A stretch of DNA of 26,102 bases from a virus: IMG/VR virus record IMGVR_UViG_3300034403_000255, positions 1 through 26,102 of that record; one strand, 5' to 3'. Both the position numbers and the translations under genes were made by a program. Positions 1-6,969 of this stretch are shown here, in pieces. Each line of letters opens with the position of its first letter. The first letter of the stretch is position 1. The notes below the pieces were generated by a model. That model was given only the letters and a program-made list of their open reading frames with translations, was not told where the DNA came from and searched no databases.

Positions 1-897
1 AACTACTATGACATTGACATAGGTCTTGTAGGAGTACCGTATGATGGTGCTGTAACTAATCGTCCAGGAGCAAGACATGGACCGAGAGCAGTTCGAGATG
101 CATCTTCGTTGATGAGAATGGTCAATATGACTACTGGAGTTAACCCATTTGAAGGATTAAATATTTACGACATTGGAGACGTATACCCAGACAGACCTTT
201 CAACATAGAGGAAGCATTAGACTCCATGACAGATCAGTTCAAGGAGATTTTTGCTGCTGGTATCATCCCACTTGCCTGTGGGGGAGATCACAGTATATCC
301 TTACCGATACTCCGAGCAATAGCTTCACACAGACCTGTTGGTATGGTTCATATTGACGCACATTGCGATACCAGTGAAGGGCATTTAGGTAGCAAGTTCC
401 ACCATGGTGCTCCTTTTAAGCATGCTGTAGAGGAAGGTCTCATAGACCCTGCTCGTTGTATTCAAATAGGCATCCGTGGTCCATTAAATAATCCAGGATT
501 ATGGAAGTTTAGCTACGAGTCGGGCATGAGGGTTATCACCATGGAAGAGTTCGAGGACATGGGTATAGAATACGTCAAGAAAGAAATAGATGCAGTTATA
601 GGAGATGATCCTACATATGTCACTTTTGATGTAGATGGATTAGATCCAGTATACGCTCCAGGGACTGGCACTCCAGAGGTAGGAGGATTGACTACGAGAG
701 AGGCATTGAGTTTGATAAGACATCTTGGAGATAAGACGATTATAGGTGGAGACGTTGTTGAAGTTTCTCCCCCATGGGATCAGACAGGAAATACCGCCAT
801 GGTTGGTGCCACTTTCATGTATGAGATACTTTGTATCATCGCACACAGTTTAAAAGTCAGGGGAGGGTCATATGGAATATCAAAAAGAACTTCGTAG
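1..897 (+). CDS. Arginase-family ureohydrolase (agmatinase/guanidinobutyrase type), 5' partial
   Basis: The reading frame is open from base 1, so the true start is off the left edge; the internal ATG at 109 would remove conserved sequence. The family uses two Mn ions to hydrolyse a guanidino compound to an amine plus urea, in the cytoplasm. All metal motifs are visible: GGDHS (about 283-297), HIDAHCD (about 349-369) and DVDGLDP (about 628-648), plus GGDVVEVSPP near 748-777. The N-terminal stretch with NRPGARHGPRAVRDAS resembles agmatinases and especially guanidinobutyrase or guanidinopropionase enzymes, so the substrate is not settled. If agmatine, the product is putrescine, a polyamine that can neutralise packaged DNA. 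The stop lies 26 bases inside the next gene. Family call is firm, substrate is inferred. Confidence 0.9.
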   Translation, partial: NYYDIDIGLVGVPYDGAVTNRPGARHGPRAVRDASSLMRMVNMTTGVNPFEGLNIYDIGDVYPDRPFNIEEALDSMTDQFKEIFAAGIIPLACGGDHSISLPILRAIASHRPVGMVHIDAHCDTSEGHLGSKFHHGAPFKHAVEEGLIDPARCIQIGIRGPLNNPGLWKFSYESGMRVITMEEFEDMGIEYVKKEIDAVIGDDPTYVTFDVDGLDPVYAPGTGTPEVGGLTTREALSLIRHLGDKTIIGGDVVEVSPPWDQTGNTAMVGATFMYEILCIIAHSLKVRGGSYGISKRTS

Positions 898-1093
898 TAA
901 GAGAGATAACCTATTAAAGGAATCAGATTGGGTTTCTGTAGCATTAACGGAAGGGAGTTGTGGGAACATTGAAGAGTGGTTAGAGTATCGTCAAGCACTT
1001 AGGGATTTTCCAGAAGTAATATACCAAGAGGAATTGGGTACAGGGCAACCTGTTGAAGACCCAGTCTTCCCTTATCCACCAAAAACTAGATAG
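872..1093 (+). CDS. Tail assembly chaperone-like small protein (Phage_tail_APC-like)
   Basis: A 73-residue protein. The pattern R-x-x-L-L-x-x-S-D-W near residues 11-19, followed by W-L-E-Y-R-Q-A-L-R-D-F-P around residues 36-47, is the signature of short phage tail or tail-fibre assembly chaperones, normally a leucine-rich N-terminal half and a YRQALRD motif. Such proteins help fold or assemble tail fibre or tail proteins and are not part of the virion. An SD-like GGGGAGG sits just before the ATG, inside the end of the ureohydrolase gene, suggesting coupled translation. The C-terminus is proline-rich. Its presence suggests tail genes lie just upstream of the window. The call rests on a short motif and is therefore moderate. 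Confidence 0.65.
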   Translation: MEYQKELRSKRDNLLKESDWVSVALTEGSCGNIEEWLEYRQALRDFPEVIYQEELGTGQPVEDPVFPYPPKTR

Positions 1094-1105
1094 ATAGGAG
1101 GGATC

Positions 1106-1678
1106 ATGGAACAAGATTTTACAGGCTGGTTATCATTTGATTTAGAATGTAACATGGCAGCAGAAGGAAAGAAACGTGGTCCATTCTACAAGAGAGCCAC
1201 ACGATTACTATGTATCACAACTGAAGACGTAGTCACAGGTGAGCAAAGATTATTTGACATGAACCAGATCGACGAGGGGATAGCGCATTTGCTTTCCGCT
1301 AAGGGACTGATTGCACACAATGGTAGAGACTTTGATTTAAAGGTTATAACACACTTACTTCCAGAGCTTAAACCAGCATTTGAAGCTATGCCCTTAGCAG
1401 ATACACTAGGTATGTCAAGACAGTTATTCGGAAAGAGAGGGGATCAGCTCCTCAAGTACGATTTGGAAAAGTTTGGTGAGTCACATTATCAACCTCATGC
1501 TTTGAAGAGGTGGGGACATAGGTTGAAGTTTCCTAAAATGGAAGACTTTGAAGAAGTTGATTGGGAGACTGTAGATTGCTCTCCTAAGCTCCTAGAGTAC
1601 TGCCTACAGGACGTGATCATCACAACTAAACTTTTCCATTACTTAATGAAAAAGAGAGCTACAAACGTCTCTACTTAA
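1106..1678 (+). CDS. Stand-alone DnaQ-like 3'-5' exonuclease, paralogous to the polymerase proofreading domain
   Basis: A 190-residue protein with the complete DEDDy exonuclease set: FDLE at residues 11-14 (D12, E14), HNGRDFDL at 71-78 (Exo II), and YCLQD at 165-169 (Exo III tyrosine and aspartate). The segment HALKRWGHRL (131-140) matches the HSLDAWGIRL stretch in the exonuclease domain of the family A polymerase encoded at 4059-6161, so this looks like a proofreading domain without a polymerase. It should remove 3' nucleotides from DNA using two metal ions. An AGGAGG-like SD precedes the ATG. It keeps the Exo III tyrosine that the polymerase's own exonuclease lacks (see findings), so it may help proofreading in trans. 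It could also act in host DNA degradation or recombination. Confidence 0.85.
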   Translation: MEQDFTGWLSFDLECNMAAEGKKRGPFYKRATRLLCITTEDVVTGEQRLFDMNQIDEGIAHLLSAKGLIAHNGRDFDLKVITHLLPELKPAFEAMPLADTLGMSRQLFGKRGDQLLKYDLEKFGESHYQPHALKRWGHRLKFPKMEDFEEVDWETVDCSPKLLEYCLQDVIITTKLFHYLMKKRATNVST

Positions 1679-1688
1679 CGGAGGAAAC

Positions 1689-2843
1689 GTGATAGACATG
1701 AACAATTTAACAGAAGTAAGCTATGGAGAGCATCCTAGTCAAAATTATATATACCAGCTTCCTGCAGAGATTACTGCGGAGACTCGTATATTATTTTATT
1801 TCCACGGTGGTGGTTGGAGAATAGGGCACAATACCTCTGTACCAAAGTACATAAGAGATCAAGTTGACTCTGATACCATATTTATTTCTGTAGAGTATAG
1901 GAGGACAGGTGAACCTAACCCCAGCTATCCTGACAACTCTCCAGATGTATCACAGCAAGATATTTTAGATGATGCCATCAGCGCTATTAACCATGCAACG
2001 TCTTTAGCAGCTTCAGTGGGTATCCCAACAGGAGATATCACCATCTCAGGTGCTTCTGCTGGTGCTTGGATCTCTTCTAACGTTTTGACTAATCCAGAGC
2101 GGATAAACGAGTACGATTCCATTAATAAAGCTATCTTACTTAGTGGCGTCTACGATAGTGACCCTTACTTTGAGATTACTGAAGGTAATTACGATTGGAT
2201 TAAAGATCCTGGTTTATTTGATTGGTATAATAATTGGGTTGGTGGTATCGATGGGACTATCAACGCTATAGATAATATTTGTTCTATTTCTCCAGATATT
2301 GTGATTGACATACAACACGGGGCAATAGATACGATTACTCCTATAGGACAAGCAGATGATTTTGTTGAAGCCTTGATTAATAATGGCAACACTGTAGATT
2401 ACACAGTTTACGAGGAGTCTGGCCATGGTCTTAGTGAGTTCTACATAAACGGAGAGACTAGATCTGCTTTTGAAGCTCTTATCACTATTGTAGGGAGAGA
2501 TATTGATCAGATTGCAGAATACTTTGACAAAGTTATCATTATCCAGAGAGATTATGAGGCAGTTGGCAAGGACATTTTTGATTTTGTTGACGAGATTAAC
2601 TGGACGGATTACTATTACGGAGATTCCTCCCAAGAGTCATTTGTCAATAATGTGTGGTACAACTTTTCAGGATATGAAGCCAACCAAGATATAAGGGATT
2701 ATTATATTGGTTTACTTAATGACGGCATAAGCCGATCGGAACTCATGAGACCTGCTTCGAGAGCAACTGAAGTAAATACCTTCCTCAATAGTAACACTGC
2801 AACATTAGTTGGTATTTATGAATCTAATATAGATTTATTTTAA
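1689..2843 (+). CDS. Alpha/beta-hydrolase esterase with C-terminal DUF4214-like module
   Basis: A 384-residue protein. Residues about 30-255 form an alpha/beta-hydrolase-3 esterase: HGGGW at 39-43 (oxyanion hole), GASAG at 121-125 with nucleophile S123, a likely acid at D214 and ESGHG with H246. From about 318 to 354 the pattern F-V-N-N-x-W-Y-N ... Y-I-G-L-L-N-D-G-I-S-R-S-E-L matches DUF4214, a module common in phage structural and bacterial surface proteins. There is no signal peptide. The GTG at 1689 follows GGAGGA very closely; an in-frame ATG at 1698 is 13 bases past that SD, so the start is uncertain by three codons. The domain pairing suggests a virion-associated esterase, for example one deacetylating surface polysaccharide, but a cytoplasmic esterase is also possible. 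Confidence 0.8.
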   Translation: MIDMNNLTEVSYGEHPSQNYIYQLPAEITAETRILFYFHGGGWRIGHNTSVPKYIRDQVDSDTIFISVEYRRTGEPNPSYPDNSPDVSQQDILDDAISAINHATSLAASVGIPTGDITISGASAGAWISSNVLTNPERINEYDSINKAILLSGVYDSDPYFEITEGNYDWIKDPGLFDWYNNWVGGIDGTINAIDNICSISPDIVIDIQHGAIDTITPIGQADDFVEALINNGNTVDYTVYEESGHGLSEFYINGETRSAFEALITIVGRDIDQIAEYFDKVIIIQRDYEAVGKDIFDFVDEINWTDYYYGDSSQESFVNNVWYNFSGYEANQDIRDYYIGLLNDGISRSELMRPASRATEVNTFLNSNTATLVGIYESNIDLF

Positions 2844-2863
2844 TTTACACATAGGAGATTATA

Positions 2864-3064
2864 TTGAATAAAGAAACAAATAAAGGTCGTTCAGAATCAA
2901 ATAAAGTAGTTACTTCAGATGCACGCAGATTACTTGCTGAGTATTATAAGATGGCTGATGATATGCTGGCCAATTCTGCACCCACTTGTACAGATTTCAG
3001 CCCTCGAATGGCTGCATTTGGAGTAATCTGTATGATTGCATTAATTGGGACATTTTTTCTATAG
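2864..3064 (+). CDS. Small single-pass membrane protein, function unknown
   Basis: A 66-residue protein with a polar, charged N-terminal half and one hydrophobic segment at about 49-66 running to the C-terminus, so it would be tail-anchored with the N-terminus in the cytoplasm. The start is TTG: an AGGAGA SD lies about 5 bases upstream and no in-frame ATG is well placed (the next Met is residue 30). It sits 20 bases after the esterase gene and 9 bases before the endonuclease I gene. No family was recognised. Confidence 0.6.
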   Translation: MNKETNKGRSESNKVVTSDARRLLAEYYKMADDMLANSAPTCTDFSPRMAAFGVICMIALIGTFFL

Positions 3065-3073
3065 GAGAATAAG

Positions 3074-3502
3074 ATGGCACGCACAAGGAATAGTATGAAG
3101 CGTTACGGGAATTACCGTAAGTCTTTACAGAAGTATGACAGTAAGTTTGAGTTAAAGCTACACGAAGAGGTATTATCTGTCTGTGAGTTTCACCCAGAGG
3201 AGAAGATAGATTATACGATTTCTCATAAGTACAGTCCTGATTTCCGATATGAGAAAGACGGAGTAATCTATTTGATTGAGAGTAAGGGGCGTTTTGCTGA
3301 ATCGAATGAAGCGACTAAGTACATTCACATCAGAGATAACTTACCAGAGAACGTTGAATTAGTGTTTCTATTTCAGAGACCCGATTTGCCTATGCCAAGA
3401 GCTAGGAAGAGAAAAGACGGAAGTATTGCCACACACGAGAGCTGGGCTATCAAGAACGGTTTTCGAGCATTTGACGAAGAGACTATTAAAGAGATCTTAT
3501 AG
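3074..3502 (+). CDS. Endonuclease I, Holliday-junction resolvase (T7 gp3-like)
   Basis: A 142-residue protein, close in size to T7 endonuclease I (149). The catalytic pattern of that PD-(D/E)XK enzyme is present: E26 in the N-terminal helix, E42/E43, YSPDF with D56, and IESKG with E69 and K71, followed by the basic RARKRK stretch. The family resolves branched DNA and, in T7, helps degrade host DNA. It precedes the polymerase, single-strand binding protein and 5'-3' exonuclease genes, so this is the recombination arm of a T7-type replication set. An AGGAGA SD precedes the ATG. Confidence 0.88.
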   Translation: MARTRNSMKRYGNYRKSLQKYDSKFELKLHEEVLSVCEFHPEEKIDYTISHKYSPDFRYEKDGVIYLIESKGRFAESNEATKYIHIRDNLPENVELVFLFQRPDLPMPRARKRKDGSIATHESWAIKNGFRAFDEETIKEIL

Positions 3503-3546
3503 AGTCAAGATGGTACTATTTTAGAGAAGAAGATTACAACAATGAT

Positions 3547-3573
3547 AGGAGGTTATATGTTTGGACCAGATGA
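3547..3573 (+). repeat. Direct repeat copy 1: SD plus first codons of duplicated gene
   Basis: A 27-base stretch beginning AGGAGGTTATATG is repeated exactly at 3796-3822. It covers the ribosome binding site, the start codon and the codons for MFGPD of two tandem paralogous genes. Conservation of the SD-to-ATG spacing in both copies fixes the start of the first gene at 3557 rather than 3542. Confidence 0.95.
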
Positions 3574-3796
3574 GATTATATTAATATCCGTTTTAATCGC
3601 AGGAACGGCTGCAGGGACTTATATAATGTGTAGTAGAAAATATCATCAACTCGGATATCAGTTTGGTGTAAAATCTACATTACAATCTCTAGCAGAAGAA
3701 GGTTTTCTGGAGATAGAAAAGGATGAAGATGGAGAAGACTCCATAGTGAGTATCCGAGAAGTTAAATCAAGGGCTATAACACGGACTAGATCTTAA
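3557..3796 (+). CDS. Small membrane-anchored protein, tandem paralogue A
   Basis: A 79-residue protein: MFGPDE, one hydrophobic segment (about residues 7-25), then a charged cytoplasmic tail with K-Y-x-x-x-G and an L-A-E-E-G-F-L-E-I-E stretch ending in an R-E-V-K-S-like motif. An ATG at 3542 is in frame, but the AGGAGG at 3547-3552 would then lie inside the gene. The duplicate gene at 3806 starts at the equivalent ATG after the same SD, so 3557 is preferred. The stop TAA overlaps the SD of the second copy by one base. No known family was recognised. The N-in single-pass topology and acidic tail are all that can be said. Confidence 0.75.
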   Translation: MFGPDEIILISVLIAGTAAGTYIMCSRKYHQLGYQFGVKSTLQSLAEEGFLEIEKDEDGEDSIVSIREVKSRAITRTRS

Positions 3797-3822
3797 GGAG
3801 GTTATATGTTTGGACCAGATGA
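3796..3822 (+). repeat. Direct repeat copy 2: SD plus first codons of duplicated gene
   Basis: The second exact copy of the 27-base repeat at 3547-3573. It begins at the last base of the stop codon of the first gene and runs through AGGAGG, the ATG at 3806 and the MFGPD codons. Beyond it the two genes are only similar at protein level, so the duplication is old but its leader is nearly frozen. Confidence 0.95.
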
Positions 3823-4033
3823 AATGCTATTCACAATGGTGCTTATCATCATAACTGCGATAGGGACTTATGCTATCGCTAAAGAGAAATATTTAAAAGT
3901 TGGTATGGAGATCGGTGCAGAACTCGTAGTAGACTCTCTAATTGCGGATGGATATTTAGAAACAAAGATAGATTCAAACGGAGAAGAATTTATATTATCA
4001 GTAAAAGAGATCAAAGACAGCGTAATACGATAG
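3806..4033 (+). CDS. Small membrane-anchored protein, tandem paralogue B
   Basis: A 75-residue paralogue of the preceding gene with the same plan: MFGPDE, a hydrophobic segment at about residues 7-24, then K-E-K-Y-x-K-V-G-M and a tail matching copy A (L-I-A-D-G-Y-L-E against L-A-E-E-G-F-L-E; S-V-K-E-I-K against S-I-R-E-V-K). Both copies keep an acidic D-x-x-G-E/D segment before the last motif. It lies 25 bases before the DNA polymerase gene. Function is unknown. Retention of two diverged copies suggests a pair acting together or on different partners. Confidence 0.75.
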   Translation: MFGPDEMLFTMVLIIITAIGTYAIAKEKYLKVGMEIGAELVVDSLIADGYLETKIDSNGEEFILSVKEIKDSVIR

Positions 4034-4058
4034 CTCACATAACCGCATAGGAGGAAAA

Positions 4059-6161
4059 ATGGTCATATTTGACATAGAAGCAAATGGTCTTTTAGATACT
4101 TTAACCCACATGTGGTGTGCAGTGACTCACGATTTAGAGTCAGGAGAGACGAAGATTTTCTCTGATTATTCTGAGGAGATACTCGACGGAGACATTAACG
4201 AGTTTGTTGATTATTTATATTCACAACCAGAGATTTGTGGACATAACATAATCGCTTATGATTTACCAGCTATTGAGCAAGTGACTGGTCGTGAGTATGA
4301 AGGAGAAGTTGTGGACACATTATTGCTTTCAAAGCTCTTACATTTCACACGCATACAACCTAAAGGTGCTTCCAGTCGTCATTCACTTGATGCTTGGGGT
4401 ATTCGATTAGGTGTTTCTAAGCCTAAGCAAGAGCAATGGTTGGTCTGGGAAGAAGCTATGCTTAATCGATGTAAAGAAGATGTACGAATTAATGTATTAA
4501 CTTACGAGAAATTAATGAAAGAGAAATCTTTCCAACCAGGAATTGACAAATGTATCAAACTGGAGCACAAAGTTGCTCAGATATCACGTGAACAAGTTGT
4601 GAATGGTTGGTTGCTCGATAAGGATAAGCTTCAAGAAAATCTTGATTATTTAGATGAAGAGATTGAGAGATTGCGTTCACACATCGAGCCACAGATACCT
4701 TCGGTAGTTAAACAAAAAGATCCTAAAATGACTTGGACGGATATGAATAAGGTCATGAAGGAATATGACATGGGTTGGAAAAAAGTACCTATCACTCGAA
4801 TGGATCATTTAGGTAAGCCTATTAAAAAGACATTTAAGCCAATTAAAGCTAGGATACTTAAATCAGGTTATTATGATAGATGGACTTCTTTGTGGTTCGG
4901 CATCACTCCAGAGAGTGCTATAGGAGATCGTTTAGTCATCGGTCCATATACTCGTATCGAGTTTGTCAAAGTCAAGTTATCTCAACATGCTCTAGTAAAA
5001 GAGTTCTTATTAAAGCAAGGATGGAAGCCTACACAATGGACATTTAAAAAGGATAGAGATGGTAAAGTCTTGAGAGACGATAAGAACAAACCCATAAATA
5101 ATAGCCCTAAGCTAACTGAAGACAGCTACGACAGTATTAAGGGAGAGATTGGCAATAAGATCTCCCGTTGGGCTACACTTACGCACAGAAGAAATACCTT
5201 ATCTAATCCAAAAGATGATACAAAGGGTTGGCAGAATGTTGTCAGACCTGATGGTCGCTTAGTTTGTGTACCTGATACATTGGGTGCAGCGACTGGTCGG
5301 ATGACGCATAAGAACTTAGTTAATGTTCCTGGAGTTAAGTCTTTATTTGGCAAAGAGATGAGAGAAGTTTTTATTGCTGATAAAGGAAACATACTTGTAG
5401 GAGCTGATGCTGCTGGTGCGCAATTGCGGTTACTCGCAGCTGCTATGGAAGATGAAGAATACGTAGAGTTAGTAGTTGATGGTTCGGAGGAGGACGAAGA
5501 TGGAAAATTTATTGGAACAGACGTGCACACTCAAAATGGTCTGGCTGCTGGTCTCATTGATCCTGCTGATGTCGATTGGCTACGTAATAATAGCAGTGAG
5601 CATCCTAAATATCATATTTACCATGATAGGTTCGTTGGTCGTAGAGGTGCTAGTAAAAATTTTATCTATGGACTCCTCTTTGGTGCAGGAGACGCTAAGA
5701 TGGGTATTTTGGTAAATGGTGGGGCAGCAGAAGGGAAGAGATTAAAAGAATCATTCTTAGCTGGTTTTCCCAAATTGCAGTTACTAGTAGACAAATTAAC
5801 AGAGCAATATAATAGTAGTAAAAAGAAATACAAGGAAGGATTTATACACGGAGCAGACGGAAGAAGGATATACGTAGATTCACCCCATAAAGTACTTAAT
5901 TATCTGCTTCAAGGGAATGAAGCCATATACATGAAGTATGTAATGTGCATGTCAGATCAGCTATTACGGAAGAATAAAATCAGAGCTAAGTTGCTTTGTT
6001 TTTACCATGATGAGTTGAACATGGAAGTACATCCTGAAGACGTAGAGAAAACAGTAAAGATTTTAGCTCATTCTTTCGGAAGAGCTGGAGAAAAACTTGA
6101 TTTCACTTGCCCAATGGCATCTGACCCAAAGGTTGGAAAGAATTGGTATGAAATCCATTAG
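4059..6161 (+). CDS. Family A DNA polymerase with 3'-5' exonuclease domain (T7 gp5-like)
   Basis: A 700-residue replicative polymerase, close to T7 gp5 (704). Exonuclease domain, residues 1-150: FDIE (D5, E7), GHNIIAYD (D68) and R-C-K-E-D at 137-141. The usual Exo III tyrosine is an arginine here. Polymerase domain: TGRMTHKNLVNVPG at 412-425, motif A D450-A-A-G-A-Q455-L-R, O-helix R529, K533, Y537 and F541, and motif C H650-D-E. Two normally invariant partners, the motif A glutamate and the second O-helix tyrosine, are Gln and Phe. Y537 corresponds to T7 Y526. The gene follows an AGGAGGA SD and is flanked by endonuclease I and the ssDNA-binding protein. No helicase/primase is seen in the window. 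Confidence 0.95.
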   Translation: MVIFDIEANGLLDTLTHMWCAVTHDLESGETKIFSDYSEEILDGDINEFVDYLYSQPEICGHNIIAYDLPAIEQVTGREYEGEVVDTLLLSKLLHFTRIQPKGASSRHSLDAWGIRLGVSKPKQEQWLVWEEAMLNRCKEDVRINVLTYEKLMKEKSFQPGIDKCIKLEHKVAQISREQVVNGWLLDKDKLQENLDYLDEEIERLRSHIEPQIPSVVKQKDPKMTWTDMNKVMKEYDMGWKKVPITRMDHLGKPIKKTFKPIKARILKSGYYDRWTSLWFGITPESAIGDRLVIGPYTRIEFVKVKLSQHALVKEFLLKQGWKPTQWTFKKDRDGKVLRDDKNKPINNSPKLTEDSYDSIKGEIGNKISRWATLTHRRNTLSNPKDDTKGWQNVVRPDGRLVCVPDTLGAATGRMTHKNLVNVPGVKSLFGKEMREVFIADKGNILVGADAAGAQLRLLAAAMEDEEYVELVVDGSEEDEDGKFIGTDVHTQNGLAAGLIDPADVDWLRNNSSEHPKYHIYHDRFVGRRGASKNFIYGLLFGAGDAKMGILVNGGAAEGKRLKESFLAGFPKLQLLVDKLTEQYNSSKKKYKEGFIHGADGRRIYVDSPHKVLNYLLQGNEAIYMKYVMCMSDQLLRKNKIRAKLLCFYHDELNMEVHPEDVEKTVKILAHSFGRAGEKLDFTCPMASDPKVGKNWYEIH

Positions 6162-6188
6162 AAATTTATTAATATAGGAGATAACATA

Positions 6189-6707
6189 ATGGCACTATTA
6201 AAGAACGTAAAATTACACTGGGCACGCTTAGGTACACCAGAGAAGAAATACATGTCTGAGGAAACTCAGTGGTCAGTTAACGCACAAGTAGATGATGCGA
6301 CTTCACGCAAGTTCGTAAAAAGTAAGCTCATCACTAAAGAGCGTTGGATGGAAATTAACGGCAACGAAGTTCCTGTAATTGCATTCCGTCGTGATACACA
6401 TTACCGTAAGACTGGAGACGATCGCACACCAGTACGTGTTGTGGACGTTTACGGTCAAGAGGTTGACGCTTCTAAGATCGGCAATGGTACTGTAGCTAAC
6501 ATTCAATATTCTATACGTGACTGGGAGTATCAAGGACGTAAGGGTAAATCTATGGAGTTATTAGCTGTACAGGTCATTGATTTGGTTGAATATGCTGGTG
6601 GTTCTGTGGCTGGAGACGAATTTGAGTTTACCGCACGTAAGGAAGTATCTTTAGAGCCTAAAGTTGCAGCTGCAGGCATCGACCTTTCTGACGACGAATT
6701 CGAATAA
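6189..6707 (+). CDS. ssDNA-binding protein (T7 gp2.5-like)
   Basis: A 172-residue protein with an N-terminal beta-rich region as in phage OB-fold single-strand binding proteins and a strongly acidic C-terminal tail ending D-L-S-D-D-E-F-E. Such acidic tails with an aromatic residue contact the polymerase and helicase in T7 gp2.5. The gene lies directly between the polymerase and the 5'-3' exonuclease, fitting the role. Codon use differs from most neighbours: all 11 arginines use CGT or CGC and none use AGA/AGG, consistent with very high expression of a stoichiometric DNA-coating protein. An AGGAGA SD precedes the ATG. The exact fold family was not verified. Confidence 0.8.
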   Translation: MALLKNVKLHWARLGTPEKKYMSEETQWSVNAQVDDATSRKFVKSKLITKERWMEINGNEVPVIAFRRDTHYRKTGDDRTPVRVVDVYGQEVDASKIGNGTVANIQYSIRDWEYQGRKGKSMELLAVQVIDLVEYAGGSVAGDEFEFTARKEVSLEPKVAAAGIDLSDDEFE

Positions 6708-6729
6708 AACTAACTTAAAGGAGATTGCG

Positions 6730-6951
6730 ATGAGAATCCATAATGTAAATGGAAAGAAAACTGCTACATTATCTTCCTTAGAGACTGTCCGTATCCGATC
6801 CATTGGTGTAGCATCTATTAAGGTTCAGACATTGAAACTTGATGGTGCTTCAGCAGAAGAGATTCAGGCTGCAGAAGATTATTTAAAAGATACTCGTGAT
6901 CATTTTGACAGATTGGTTAAGAGTAGTAATAGAAAACCTAGAAATCGTTAA
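6730..6951 (+). CDS. Small hypothetical protein
   Basis: A 73-residue protein starting at the ATG that follows AAAGGAGA with 5-6 bases of spacing. A longer frame back to 6664 would overlap the ssDNA-binding protein gene and put the SD inside the coding region, so it is rejected. The middle contains a short acidic helix (S-A-E-E-I-Q-A-A-E-D-Y) and the C-terminus is basic (N-R-K-P-R-N-R). No family recognised. It is probably co-transcribed with the replication genes. Confidence 0.6.
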   Translation: MRIHNVNGKKTATLSSLETVRIRSIGVASIKVQTLKLDGASAEEIQAAEDYLKDTRDHFDRLVKSSNRKPRNR

Positions 6952-6969
6952 ACTTATTGGGGGGACATA

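Noticed and set aside
3542-3556. ATG at 3542 as the start of the first duplicated membrane-protein gene
   Set aside because: It would put the AGGAGG inside the gene, and the duplicate gene shows that the SD and the ATG at 3557 are the conserved start.
5126-5530. A 134-residue minus-strand frame opposite the polymerase gene
   Set aside because: Serine-rich antisense frame over a strongly conserved coding region, with no SD or family features.
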